Below are positions 45,393 through 54,245 of a stretch of 64,000 nucleotides of DNA, piece by piece. The notes beneath the pieces were generated by a model, which saw nothing but the letters and a program-made list of their open reading frames with translations, had not been told where the DNA came from and ran no database searches. The stretch covers positions 62,001-126,000 of the forward strand of contig NZ_JAGGKM010000006.1 in NCBI RefSeq assembly GCF_017873715.1, written 5' to 3'. This DNA comes from Cytobacillus luteolus (GTDB lineage Bacteria > Bacillota > Bacilli > Bacillales > Bacillaceae_L). Both the position numbers and the translations under genes were made by a program. Position 1 is the stretch's first letter, and each line of letters opens with the position of its first letter.

Positions 45393-46145
45393 TTATTTTT
45401 CAACTTCCCATTCATTTAATATCATCACATAATCTATCTCTATATCACCGTTTGAATAACCACTGCCATTCACAGATTTTTCCGGAAACGCCTCTTTGTT
45501 TTCTTGGTCATACGGAATCCAGCCATAATAAACATGTTGTTCCCATGAAAATTGATTAAAAAATACATCTAAATTGGATTGTTTAGCTAATTGTGTATCA
45601 TTTATAGATCTAACAAAAGTGGCCCATTCCTCAGGGATTTTCAGTACACCATATGTCTCTTCTTCAAATGAAACAGTTTGTTGCATCTGTACTCTTGGAT
45701 AATACATTTCTTTTGTTACTTGTGTATAGCTGTACCCTCTGTCCCTAATCATATAAAAATTTATGTGTTTTAATTGGTCATCAGGATGAATATTCCAAAC
45801 AAAATGATAAGAGGATGGGTCTCTTTTATTTACTTTCCAAATATGAGGTTCTCCAGTCGTATCAATGTACGCAACTCGCCATTTATACTTATCCCACACC
45901 CAAAAACTCTTTCCATAGCTATTGTTATTTGAAATAAATGGAACATACTTATTTTTTTCGTTAACGTCGAATATTCCTTGGATCTTATTTACATTAGCAT
46001 CTGGAAAGGTACTATTGATTTCCTCGATTAATTGTTTTTCCGACAAAAAAGAAGATGGATGTGAAAAATAAGATAGATAGATAAAGGTGGATATCAACAC
46101 GAATATAAGTCCAATAAAAATATAGACGAACTTTTTCTTATTCAC
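45393..46145 (-). CDS. Unknown membrane-anchored extracellular protein
   Basis: A 250-residue protein with one N-terminal membrane segment (FVYIFIGLIFVLISTFIYL) and an external domain of about 220 residues rich in Trp and Tyr (SFWVWDKYKWRVAYID, HVYYGWIPYD). No lipobox and no catalytic motif that I recognise. GTG start overlapping the upstream gene by eight bases, with GGAGGAGATC upstream, so the two are translationally coupled and probably work as a complex. Function unknown. Confidence 0.7.
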   Translation of the reverse strand: MNKKKFVYIFIGLIFVLISTFIYLSYFSHPSSFLSEKQLIEEINSTFPDANVNKIQGIFDVNEKNKYVPFISNNNSYGKSFWVWDKYKWRVAYIDTTGEPHIWKVNKRDPSSYHFVWNIHPDDQLKHINFYMIRDRGYSYTQVTKEMYYPRVQMQQTVSFEEETYGVLKIPEEWATFVRSINDTQLAKQSNLDVFFNQFSWEQHVYYGWIPYDQENKEAFPEKSVNGSGYSNGDIEIDYVMILNEWEVEK

Positions 46146-46857
46146 TCTGATCTCCTCCCTTTAAAACAGAGCTGTTAGCACGAAAGTAATATTGCTTATC
46201 CTTAGTGGAAATTAAAATACCTTTACCATCTTCCTCTATATAGATGGTGCTGTGAGTTCCACTGCCCCACTTTGGCTTTGCGTCAATCAGCAAGTAAGGG
46301 AAGCGCTCGTTTCTCTTATTTGAATCCGCATTTATATAGGTCTCCTCATACCATACTTCATTCAAAATACGGCTTCGTTCAAACTCATCTAGTTGATTTA
46401 CTACTGTCTCTTTGTTTAGTACCATCTCAATTGCTGAAGGATGAATGGTAACAATAGATGCATTCTTTACACTTGAAATATACGTTGATGCCTTTGTGTC
46501 AGGATAGATGGCGTTGTAAATAGGCATCGAAAAGAGAGCAGTTGCCAAAAAGATGAAGTTCGCCCAAAATCCTAACCAGGCAAAACGACGATAGGTTTGC
46601 CATCTTCCTTCTTTTCCTTTTAATCCTACATACAAAATCCATACACCTAATGGTAAAATCGAAATTTCAAGTACAGTATCAAACATAGTCCAATTAATGG
46701 AGAAGGAAAAAAGACCAACAATAATGACTACTACAATCTTCCATAATCTTGGTTTTTCCGATTGCTTGGTATAAATACGATATGCTATGTACCCAATTGT
46801 TCCCCAGGCTAATAATCCAATTAGAAAACCTATGATATCAAAACTAACATTCCACAA
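46138..46857 (-). CDS. Unknown membrane protein paired with the previous gene
   Basis: About 239 residues: four hydrophobic segments in the first half (near 8-28, 41-57, 63-80 and 90-112), then a soluble domain of about 125 residues outside or inside the membrane (TIHPSAIEMVLNKE, STIYIEEDGKGILIS). TTG 46857 is ten bases after AAAGGAG; TTG 46866 is also in frame but almost touches that site. I do not recognise the family. Coupled to the downstream gene by overlapping frames. Confidence 0.65.
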   Translation of the reverse strand: MWNVSFDIIGFLIGLLAWGTIGYIAYRIYTKQSEKPRLWKIVVVIIVGLFSFSINWTMFDTVLEISILPLGVWILYVGLKGKEGRWQTYRRFAWLGFWANFIFLATALFSMPIYNAIYPDTKASTYISSVKNASIVTIHPSAIEMVLNKETVVNQLDEFERSRILNEVWYEETYINADSNKRNERFPYLLIDAKPKWGSGTHSTIYIEEDGKGILISTKDKQYYFRANSSVLKGGDQSE

Positions 46858-47008
46858 ATTTATCAAACTCCTTTTGACCCTATCGTATTTCTTCGGTTGT
46901 TGAATTTTAATAGTCCAATAGCTATCTATTCACACCTTCCATAAGCTATTTCCTTATGAGAAGTTCTGCCATCTTTCAGGTTAATACGTACTACATCATG
47001 TCCTTCAA

Positions 47009-47572
47009 TTATTTTGATAAATGTTCCATAACACCATTTTCCATAAGATCCTGCATTAAAGCAATCAAGTCCTCTGCTGTCATCGCTTTATCATGTCTAA
47101 ACCAATAGCTCATAATACCCACCATTACTGAAAGTACATACTCCAATATGAAATCAAATTCTACCTGATTTACTTCATACTTTTCCGCGAATGCTTGTTT
47201 AAGGATGGGCTTTGTTGAATTTTTAAGTTTACTTGCAAAAGCAGGATCACCATTATCACCTAGCAAAACAGAATAATACTTGCTATTTTTCTCATATAGC
47301 TTCATGAACATATCAATTGGTATACCCATATTTTCATTACCAATAGAAATGGGCGGCAGTTCATCTAGTGTAGGTATTAAGGATTCTTCTATTTGCTCAA
47401 GAACATCGTATATATCTGTAAAATATTCATAAAAGGTCCCGCGATTATAACCTGCTTTCAGCGTAATTTCCTTTACCGTTATTTTCTCTATTCTTTTTTC
47501 GCAATACAAGGACCAAAAGGCATCGATTATATTTTGCTTCGTCTGTGCGGTTACTTCGGGTTTCTTCTTCAT
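47009..47572 (-). CDS. TetR/AcrR-family regulator
   Basis: A 187-residue regulator. The N-terminal HTH (about 10-55) has the TetR pattern: TKQNIIDAFWSLY, ITVKEITLKAGYNRGTFYEYF. The C-terminal ligand domain is unremarkable. ATG 47572 has AAAGGGG nine bases upstream. Divergent from the glycosyltransferase-MFS operon, with palindromes either side of that operon's promoter; local repression released by a small molecule is the usual mode. Confidence 0.9.
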   Translation of the reverse strand: MKKKPEVTAQTKQNIIDAFWSLYCEKRIEKITVKEITLKAGYNRGTFYEYFTDIYDVLEQIEESLIPTLDELPPISIGNENMGIPIDMFMKLYEKNSKYYSVLLGDNGDPAFASKLKNSTKPILKQAFAEKYEVNQVEFDFILEYVLSVMVGIMSYWFRHDKAMTAEDLIALMQDLMENGVMEHLSK

Positions 47573-47592
47573 GATTTTATCCCCTTTAAAAT

Positions 47593-47668
47593 CCGACACT
47601 TGCTATTGTATTGTCGGTTGTTGATAAGAAAAAATGTCTATATACTTTAATCATACAACAGGTTGTTG
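47593..47668 (+). promoter_or_regulatory. Promoter and candidate TetR operators
   Basis: TTGTTG (47618-47623) and TATACT (47641-47646), 17 bases apart, drive the plus-strand genes. Flanking them are CCGACA/TGTCGG (47593-47617, 13-base spacer) and CAACA GGT TGTTG (47656-47668). Either could bind the divergent TetR protein. Confidence 0.5.
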
Positions 47669-47694
47669 GATTAAACAAACGGAGGATGAAAATT

Positions 47695-48942
47695 ATGATT
47701 ACAATACTGTGTGCTGGATCTCGTGGAGACTTTCAACCATATATTGCACTTGCCCAACAGCTTAAGAAGCTAGGTAAAAATGTGCGTATTACTGGCCTTA
47801 GAGACATGGAAGAATTCGTAAGAAGTTATGGCATCGAATATTTTTCAATTCAAGCGGATTTTAAAACTCTTAACGTTGATGAAAAAATGTTAAAGGAAGC
47901 ACAAAGCGCCGATAACCCATTAAAAATGCTACTCACCTTTAATAAGATGAGAAAATATGGAGTTAGTATAGCAAATGAATACTACGCTTCTTGCAAGAAT
48001 AGTGAGTTAATCATATATCATCCAGGTGTTACGCTAGGCTACTTTGCGGCTGAGAAGCTAGGTATTCCCTCTATCTTAGCATCTCCATTCCCGATGCATA
48101 AGACAAAAAAACAGACTTCGATTATTCAATATGGAAGAAAGAAGTCTACTCCGATTACGAACATAATTAGCTACTATATGCTTCAAGGTATGCTGTGGTT
48201 GGCATCAAAGGATTCAGTCAAGGGTTTTTGGAAAAAGGAGTTCGGTGGACTACCCGAGAAGTTTGGATGCCCCTATGAGCGCCATACAGACAAAAAGCAT
48301 CCAGCAATCATTTCCTGCAGTAACTATGTATTCAAGAGACCTAGTGACTGGAATGAAAACATACACCAACATGGCTATTGGTTTGTTGAAGAAGAAACGA
48401 ATTATATTCCTAGCAAGGAATTAGAAGACTTTTTACATTCGGGAGATAAGCCTATTTATATAGGGTTCGGAAGTGTATTTCATGATGATCAGAAAGAAGC
48501 CCTAACTACAATAATAGTTGATGCTCTTGCCAAGAGTGGAAAACGTGGAATAATCTGTGGAATGGGCAAAATTCATAACCTACCAAAAAATATTATTGCA
48601 ATTGACAGCATACCACATACATGGCTCTTCGAAAGAGTTGCTGCTGTATGTCATCATGGAGGAGCTGGAACAACCGCTGCAGGATTTAAGGCAGGTGTTC
48701 CCAGCATCATCGTACCCTTTGCTAACGATCAGCACGCTTGGGCACACAGAGCCTACGACTTAAGTGTAGGTTCAAAGCCAATTCCTATAAAGGCACTTAC
48801 TTCTGACAATCTCGCAACTGCAATTCACTATGCCTTAGAAGAGAAAATTGTTGAAAACTCAAAAACTCTTGCAAAAAATATCGCTACTGAAAACGGCGTA
48901 AGAGATTGTGCAAGAGTAATAGTAGAAAGTCTTATGGCGTAG
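47695..48942 (+). CDS. GT1-family glycosyltransferase (MGT/UGT-like)
   Basis: A 415-residue GT-B glycosyltransferase. The acceptor domain starts ITILCAGSRGDFQPYIALAQ, as in sterol and natural-product glucosyltransferases; the nucleotide-sugar motif HHGGAGTTAAGFKAGVPSIIVPF is at about 319-341, with DQHAWAHR closing the pocket (shown in parts: HHGGAGTTAAGF, KAGVPSIIVPF). It should transfer glucose or a related sugar to a small hydrophobic acceptor. ATG 47695 is nine bases after GGAGG; ATG 47686 abuts it. Coexpression with an exporter and a TetR sensor suggests modification and efflux of an antibiotic, sterol or endogenous product. Confidence 0.87.
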   Translation: MITILCAGSRGDFQPYIALAQQLKKLGKNVRITGLRDMEEFVRSYGIEYFSIQADFKTLNVDEKMLKEAQSADNPLKMLLTFNKMRKYGVSIANEYYASCKNSELIIYHPGVTLGYFAAEKLGIPSILASPFPMHKTKKQTSIIQYGRKKSTPITNIISYYMLQGMLWLASKDSVKGFWKKEFGGLPEKFGCPYERHTDKKHPAIISCSNYVFKRPSDWNENIHQHGYWFVEEETNYIPSKELEDFLHSGDKPIYIGFGSVFHDDQKEALTTIIVDALAKSGKRGIICGMGKIHNLPKNIIAIDSIPHTWLFERVAAVCHHGGAGTTAAGFKAGVPSIIVPFANDQHAWAHRAYDLSVGSKPIPIKALTSDNLATAIHYALEEKIVENSKTLAKNIATENGVRDCARVIVESLMA

Positions 48943-48946
48943 TTCT

Positions 48947-50185
48947 ATGAAAAAATTAGAAGAATGGCAGAAGTCCTTTTTCATCTTATATATCGGCCAA
49001 GCAACTTCTCTTTTAAGCTCGAGCGCCGTTCAATTCTCCATTATTTGGTGGATCACATTAGAAACAGGCTCTGCCCTTTCACTTACAATAGCAAGTATGG
49101 TTGGCCTACTACCTCAGGCGATTTTAGGTCCATTTGCAGGAGTTTGGATTGACAGATACAATCGAAAAAAAATAATGATTATAGCTGATAGTGCTGTAGC
49201 ATTATCAAGTTTAATTTTAGGAGTTACATTTTTATTAGGTATTCAATCCATTCTATTGGTTTATCTGGTTCTATTTATCCGAGCTCTTGGGGAAACATTT
49301 CATAAACCTGCCCTACAAGCAGTAATCCCTCAACTCGTTCCTGCGAGCGAACTTACGAAAGCAGGTGGATATGGGCAAATGATTAACTCAGCATGTACTA
49401 TGGTCGGTCCTATGCTTGGTGCGTTTATAATGAGTGTTACTTCACTTCCATATGCGATGCTTGTCGACGTTTTAGGAGCAACTATTGCCGTAGTAACATT
49501 ATCTTTAGTAAATATTTCAAAGCAATTAAAAAAACAAAGCAAAAATTTAGACTTCATACAAGACATGAAGCAAGGTATAAATGCTTTTCGATCAAACAAA
49601 GCATTAAATCGGCTTGCCATTCCAATGTTAATATCAACCATCATTTTTGTTCCTATTGGAACAATGTTACCACTTATGGTTATTGGGTATTTCAATGGAA
49701 CCGCATGGCACAATGGCATTGTACAAACCTTATTTTCTATCGGAATGTTAATTGCAGCAATGTTAATCGGCATTACCGGAGGTCTTAAAAGGCAATTTTT
49801 AATGATTTCATTATCTACGGGTTTACTAGGTATATGTGCATTAATTGGCGGTATTTTACCTCCACATTTATTTTGGATCTTTTGTATCGTAGTGTTTGTA
49901 ATGGGAACAACGGGTATGGGTTTCAACATTCCCTTTACTTCCTACATTCAAAGAACTGTTCCAGCAGAAAACTTAGGGAAAGTGATTTCTCTTATTACAA
50001 GTGCGATGAGTTTCGCAGCACCAGTGGGCATGTTCATTGCAGGTCCTATATCAGAAATGATCGGGGTAAGCAACTGGATGTTTTTTTCAGGAGTATTTAT
50101 GATCCTTATAGGTATTGTATGTTATTTTCTGACTAGAGAGTTCGACATTTCAGTAAATAATGAGGTAATGCTAGATGAAAAGTAA
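48947..50185 (+). CDS. MFS exporter (MefA/enterobactin-exporter-like)
   Basis: A 412-residue, 12-segment major facilitator protein. GPFAGVWIDRYNRKKIMI is the loop 2-3 motif and the layout resembles drug and siderophore exporters of the MefA/EntS group. Four bases after the glycosyltransferase, with no strong ribosome binding site of its own, so translation is probably coupled. Presumed to export the product handled by the glycosyltransferase. Confidence 0.9.
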   Translation: MKKLEEWQKSFFILYIGQATSLLSSSAVQFSIIWWITLETGSALSLTIASMVGLLPQAILGPFAGVWIDRYNRKKIMIIADSAVALSSLILGVTFLLGIQSILLVYLVLFIRALGETFHKPALQAVIPQLVPASELTKAGGYGQMINSACTMVGPMLGAFIMSVTSLPYAMLVDVLGATIAVVTLSLVNISKQLKKQSKNLDFIQDMKQGINAFRSNKALNRLAIPMLISTIIFVPIGTMLPLMVIGYFNGTAWHNGIVQTLFSIGMLIAAMLIGITGGLKRQFLMISLSTGLLGICALIGGILPPHLFWIFCIVVFVMGTTGMGFNIPFTSYIQRTVPAENLGKVISLITSAMSFAAPVGMFIAGPISEMIGVSNWMFFSGVFMILIGIVCYFLTREFDISVNNEVMLDEK

Positions 50186-50444
50186 AATCTTAAAAAGTAT
50201 TTTAGCTCTAATTGTTTTATCTATTTCTCCTTTTGTCATGATAGCTGCAGTTGGCATGCTATTCGTTATATTGCAAATGATTGGAGGGGCAACCTTTACA
50301 GGAGGAGTTGTGTCATTTGTTAATTTCATTTATAGTCTTGTGCCATTATATCCGTACCTAACAGCAATACCTACAATAATAGTTTTGGCTGTAGCAATTA
50401 TTAAAAATAGAAATAAGCTAATAAAATTATTTGTAAATCGATAA
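50175..50444 (+). CDS. Small two-segment membrane protein
   Basis: An 89-residue protein overlapping the MFS gene by 11 bases. Two hydrophobic stretches (LALIVLSISPFVMIAAVGMLF and YLTAIPTIIVLAVAII; the first covers residues 10-30) and a basic tail (KNRNKLIKLFVNR). No recognised family. The overlap indicates cotranslation and perhaps an accessory to the exporter. Confidence 0.65.
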   Translation: MKSKILKSILALIVLSISPFVMIAAVGMLFVILQMIGGATFTGGVVSFVNFIYSLVPLYPYLTAIPTIIVLAVAIIKNRNKLIKLFVNR

Positions 50445-50704
50445 ATCTAGTATTTATAATCTTAACTACCTCATGGTGCTATCAAAGAAGTATTTCATTT
50501 CATAACCTTTCATAGCACCTAAAACGTTTCTTCTTCTCAATCTATATGCAGATTTGCAAAAAATCTACATTTTCACGCAAATATGCGCAGTTCCGCGTAG
50601 CCGAAGACCCCCAAGGATCTAAAAACCCCCGAACTGTTAGTCCAGGGGAACATAAACCACAATTCAATATTTAGTTAAAAACAGCTATATCTATTGCCAC
50701 CATA
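50445..50704. other. Intergenic gap with one hairpin
   Basis: GGTGCTAT C AAAG and CTTT C ATAGCACC (50474-50513) form a 12-bp stem with one C-C mismatch and a long loop, without a T-run; it may end the plus-strand operon weakly. The remainder shows no frame or repeat I can support. Confidence 0.4.
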
Positions 50705-50764
50705 CTATTTCAACTCTATCAATGCAACTACCTCAACATGTGTAGAGTGTATCTGGCAACACAT
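50705..50764 (-). pseudogene. Decayed 3' end of an rlmD-like gene
   Basis: On the minus strand the frame reads QIHSTHVEVVALIELK then stop. The real rlmD at 51.6 kb ends [16 protein letters not shown], and the DNA of the last 33 bases is clearly similar (GAGG-AGTTGC-TTG-TAGAGTTGAAATA). Upstream of about 50764 similarity is lost and no start or catalytic region remains. It lies directly downstream of truA, so it looks like the residue of a former neighbouring paralogue. Confidence 0.65.
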
Positions 50765-50793
50765 GAGATGCCGGTGATTATAGCTCCGCTCTT

Positions 50794-50829
50794 TTAAAAA
50801 ATAAGGAGATGGTTTAAAAACCAACCTCC
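50794..50829 (-). terminator. Terminator overlapping the end of truA
   Basis: GGAGGTTGGTTT and AAACCATCTCC form a stem that includes the last codons and stop of truA; the minus-strand product continues TTATTTTTT. Confidence 0.75.
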
Positions 50830-51551
50830 TCCAAATACAACCCCTCTGCATCCGCCATACGACCTGTTTGAATTCTTTCTTTTGACTCGAGGATATTAGG
50901 TATTGCAGTAGCATCTTTTTCTCCTAATCCAACTTCAATTAAGGTTCCTACAATTTTTCTCACCATATTGTAAAGGAAGCCATTGCCTCGCACCTTGATT
51001 TCGATAAAGCCTGCATTCTCATTTATTTCAAGTGAGTATATTTCACGCACCATGGACTTTTTCTTCGACTTTGCGTTGGAATAGGATGTAAAGTCATGCT
51101 CACCTAAAAAGTATTTAGATGCTTTTCTCATTTTATCGATATCAAGCTTTTCCTCAACATGCATACTGTACTTTCGCATGAAGGGATGTGTATATTGCTC
51201 GTTCCAGATCTTATACAAATAGGTTTTATCTTTAGCATTGTAGCGTGCATGAAAACGATCATGAATTAACGTAACATCAACAACGCTAATATCATTGGGA
51301 AGATATCTGTTTAAATAATGCATAACTTCCTCTTCCGTTGCATTCTTACGCATCTTAAAATTAGCGATTTGAGAAAGAGCATGTACACCTGCATCCGTTC
51401 TACCAGATCCAATGATTTCAATCTTTTCTCCTGCCAACTCTGTTAATACGTTTTCAATTTTCCCTTGAATAGTGCTGTCACTATTACCGAGTCGTTGCCA
51501 ACCCTTGTAACGGCCACCATCATACTGAATGGTCAATTTATAATTGTTCAT
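50814..51551 (-). CDS. truA: tRNA pseudouridine synthase A (second-copy position)
   Basis: A 245-residue TruA that makes pseudouridine at positions 38-40 of the tRNA anticodon arm. Catalytic Asp53 lies in GSGRTDAGVHALSQ; the N-terminal IQYDGGRYKGWQR and the C-terminal GNGFLYNMVRKIVGTLIEVG are also typical. In Bacillus the standard truA is in the ribosomal-protein cluster; this copy beside rlmD is probably an additional truA. AAGGGAGAAA precedes the ATG. Cotranscribed with rlmD (16-base gap). Confidence 0.92.
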   Translation of the reverse strand: MNNYKLTIQYDGGRYKGWQRLGNSDSTIQGKIENVLTELAGEKIEIIGSGRTDAGVHALSQIANFKMRKNATEEEVMHYLNRYLPNDISVVDVTLIHDRFHARYNAKDKTYLYKIWNEQYTHPFMRKYSMHVEEKLDIDKMRKASKYFLGEHDFTSYSNAKSKKKSMVREIYSLEINENAGFIEIKVRGNGFLYNMVRKIVGTLIEVGLGEKDATAIPNILESKERIQTGRMADAEGLYLEEVGF

Positions 51552-51567
51552 TGCTTTCTCCCTTAGC

Positions 51568-52953
51568 TTATTTCAACTCTAGCAACGCAACTGCCTCCAC
51601 ATGTGCTGTATGTGGAAACATATCTACTGGCTGAATATAGCTTACATTATATGATTTAGATAATACCCCAATATCTTTAGCTAATGTTGAAGGATTACAT
51701 GAAACATAAACTACCTTTTTCGGTTTTACCTTTAAAATGGTTTGTAAGAGCTGATCATCACAGCCTGTTCGAGGCGGGTCAACCACAATCACATCTGGTT
51801 TCCAGCCTTCCTTCACCCATTTCGGCAACCATTGTTCAGCCTTTCCAGTTACGTACAGTGCGTTTGAAATTCCATGATTCTTCGCATTCTTTTTTGCATC
51901 TTCAATCGACTCAGAGATTGTGTCCATTCCACGAATCTCACTTGCCTCTTTTGCAAGCCAAAGTCCAATTGTACCTACTCCACAATACGCATCTACCAGT
52001 TTTTCTTTCCCTGTTAATCGTGCTGCCTTTTTTACTTCGTCATAAAGCTTTACAGTTTGATGAGGATTTAATTGAAAAAATGCACGTGCAGATAACTCAA
52101 ACTGAAGGTCCCCTAGATTTTCTTGTATGACCTCTTTACCATGCAGTCTCTTCGTTTCATCACCAAATATGAGTGAAGTTTTATTACCATTTATATTTTG
52201 TACAATCGATTTTACTTCAGGAAGTCTCTTCTTAACTTCAGTGATGAATTGTTCCTTACGTGGTAGTTCGGTTTTTGCAGTTATGAGAACCAGTTGTACC
52301 TCGCCGGTTTCAACTCCTACCCTTGTTACAATCGTCCTGATAATCCCTTTTCGTGACTTTTCATTATAAATTGAAATGTTTAATTCCTGTAGTATCGTTT
52401 TTACAACCTGTGTCACTTTATTAGTTGCTTGGTGTTGCACCATACAATCTGATATATCAATTAAATGATGCGAGTTTAATCCATAAAGACCCGCAATCAC
52501 CTTTTGGTTATTCAGTCCTACTTGAAATTGACTTTTATTTCGATAGTTCCAAGGATTGTCCATTCCAATCGTATCTTTAATTATGCTAGGGTTGAGATTT
52601 TTCACATACCGCTCAAAGGCTTGAACGACGATATCTCGCTTTTCTTTGAGTTGCTGATTATAGTCCAAATGCTGAAGCTGACAGCCACCACACTGGTCGT
52701 AAATTGGACATGGTGGTTGAACACGATGCTCAGACTTTTTGCGGACTTTCTTAATTTTAGCTTCAGAAAACTTCGGGTGAACCTTCGTCGCTTCAACGAC
52801 AACCTCTTCCCCTGGTAATGCCCCCGGTACAAAGACAACTTGTCGCTTGAAATACCCCACACCTTCCCCGTTTATCCCAAGTCTCTTTATTGTTAATGGG
52901 AAAGTTTGTCCAAGCTCAAGCTTCGGTGATTGTACATTTTGTTTTTGACTCAT
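51568..52953 (-). CDS. rlmD: 23S rRNA (uracil-5-)-methyltransferase RlmD/RlmCD type
   Basis: A 461-residue TrmA/RumA-family enzyme methylating a uridine of 23S rRNA. An N-terminal TRAM domain (about 10-70) is followed by [15 protein letters not shown], part of the Fe-S cluster site, the SAM loop [27 protein letters not shown], and the catalytic Cys in [17 protein letters not shown] is ten bases before the ATG. A short degraded copy of its 3' end is found beyond truA. Confidence 0.92.
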   Translation of the reverse strand: MSQKQNVQSPKLELGQTFPLTIKRLGINGEGVGYFKRQVVFVPGALPGEEVVVEATKVHPKFSEAKIKKVRKKSEHRVQPPCPIYDQCGGCQLQHLDYNQQLKEKRDIVVQAFERYVKNLNPSIIKDTIGMDNPWNYRNKSQFQVGLNNQKVIAGLYGLNSHHLIDISDCMVQHQATNKVTQVVKTILQELNISIYNEKSRKGIIRTIVTRVGVETGEVQLVLITAKTELPRKEQFITEVKKRLPEVKSIVQNINGNKTSLIFGDETKRLHGKEVIQENLGDLQFELSARAFFQLNPHQTVKLYDEVKKAARLTGKEKLVDAYCGVGTIGLWLAKEASEIRGMDTISESIEDAKKNAKNHGISNALYVTGKAEQWLPKWVKEGWKPDVIVVDPPRTGCDDQLLQTILKVKPKKVVYVSCNPSTLAKDIGVLSKSYNVSYIQPVDMFPHTAHVEAVALLELK

Positions 52954-53024
52954 TTAGTTACAACTCCATGTCTATTCTAAAAATTCCTTGTTATCAGTAT
53001 CACACCTAGTATCTCACTACATAC

Positions 53025-53219
53025 CTAGGCAAACCACTTAATGTAAACCACTAATCCAATTAACAACAATAAAATGGTTATGATATAAATTAGAGTTAAA
53101 TTCATTGTGTTTTTTTTCGTTGCATCACGATAGTTTTCGTCACTTTTACCGGCCAATGAAATCGTTAAAACTAAGCCTACCAATAAAACAACAACAACTG
53201 CTATCATTGCTAATTGCAT
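53025..53219 (-). CDS. Small two-segment membrane protein
   Basis: A 64-residue protein: TM1 (MIAVVVVLLVGLVLTISL), a charged loop (GKSDENYRDATKKN) and TM2 (LTLIYIITILLLLIGLVVY), ending KWFA. I do not recognise a named family, but the shape is common among small Bacillus membrane proteins. Start taken as ATG 53219 after GGGTGA; longer in-frame starts exist. Confidence 0.6.
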   Translation of the reverse strand: MQLAMIAVVVVLLVGLVLTISLAGKSDENYRDATKKNTMNLTLIYIITILLLLIGLVVYIKWFA

Positions 53220-53284
53220 GTCATCACCCATCACTTATTTTAATATCTCATTCTAACATAGAACTCAGAGCTTTATCCAAAATA

Positions 53285-53309
53285 AAAACACATGGAGTAA
53301 CCATGTGTT
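53285..53309 (-). terminator. Terminator of pdaA
   Basis: AACACATGG / CCATGTGTT stem with AGTAA-type loop, minus-strand T-run TTTTTATT. Confidence 0.85.
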
Positions 53310-54119
53310 CTACTGGATATTCAATATTAATGGTTCATCAATAAATTGTTTTACCATTAAATGATCTAAGCTTTTAAAGGTGTATCCCTCTTTTTCAAGG
53401 TCGGTAATTGCTTTTTCCAATGCTTCTGCATTATCCTTTGAAACAGTATGCAACAGTAAAATAGCACCAGGGTGAATTTGCTTCATAATATTATTGTACG
53501 CGTATTCCCATCCTTTTTGTTGATCAATATGCCAATCAACGAACGCTAATGACCAGAATACATTTTGGTAGCCGTACTTTTCAGAAAGAGCAAGGGTTCT
53601 TTCACTAAAGACTCCACGTGGTGGTCTTAAATACGTACCACCCTTTTCACCGGTTATTCGCTCAATCTCATCACGAACGGTATCTAATTCTCTTTTAAGC
53701 CGTTCATCACTAACCTGCGTTAAATCCGGATGATACCATGAATGATTACCTACAATATGGCCTTCCTTTGCCATTCTTTCAACAAGCTTAGGCTGACTAT
53801 CTAAAAAATGACCTGTCACAAAGAAGGTTGCTGGAACATTCTTCTTTTTAAGTACATCTAACACCTTACCTGTATAGCCGTTTTCATAACCATTATCAAA
53901 GGTCAGATACACTTCTTTCTTTGATGTATCACCTAGATAAAAAGAACCGTATTCTGCTAATAACTCATCTAACTGTTTTCCAGCTGATGGTGGTTGATGG
54001 TCTTTACTCCTTTTAAACCCCCAGTTAATAGGCTTGTTTGAATAGCTAGCATCTGCATTAATTGGTTGAATCGAAAAAAGCAACACTGCAGACATCAGTA
54101 CACTTAGTAGTATTCTCAA
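53310..54119 (-). CDS. pdaA: Delta-lactam-biosynthetic polysaccharide deacetylase
   Basis: A 269-residue NodB-fold deacetylase of the PdaA type, needed to make muramic-delta-lactam in spore cortex and so for germination. A signal peptide (about 1-23) exports it. Catalytic motifs: TFDNGYENGYT (Asn in place of the second Asp, a PdaA hallmark), GNHSWYHPDLTQ (metal His pair), LRPPRGVFSERTL and LLLHTVS. TTG start with GGGAGG upstream. PdaA acts in the forespore in B. subtilis, which supports a spore-forming host. Monocistronic. Confidence 0.93.
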   Translation of the reverse strand: MRILLSVLMSAVLLFSIQPINADASYSNKPINWGFKRSKDHQPPSAGKQLDELLAEYGSFYLGDTSKKEVYLTFDNGYENGYTGKVLDVLKKKNVPATFFVTGHFLDSQPKLVERMAKEGHIVGNHSWYHPDLTQVSDERLKRELDTVRDEIERITGEKGGTYLRPPRGVFSERTLALSEKYGYQNVFWSLAFVDWHIDQQKGWEYAYNNIMKQIHPGAILLLHTVSKDNAEALEKAITDLEKEGYTFKSLDHLMVKQFIDEPLILNIQ

Positions 54120-54205
54120 CAGTAGTCCTCCCTTTTTTAAAATTAAAGGATACTGTTAGTTTTTGTACTAGCCTTAAATCCATTCTTTGAAGAGTTTTCC
54201 ATTAT

Positions 54206-54237
54206 TATAAAAAGTGCCAGGGAAGTCTCCCTGACAC
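54206..54237 (-). terminator. Terminator of the fumarase gene
   Basis: GTGTCAGGGA and TCCCTGGCAC around GACT, then TTTTTATAA on the minus strand. Confidence 0.9.
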
Positions 54238-54245
54238 GATTCGTT

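Noticed and set aside
49330-49929. 199-codon minus-strand frame inside the MFS gene
   Set aside because: Shadow of the hydrophobic MFS coding strand; composition is that of a reverse-complement frame.
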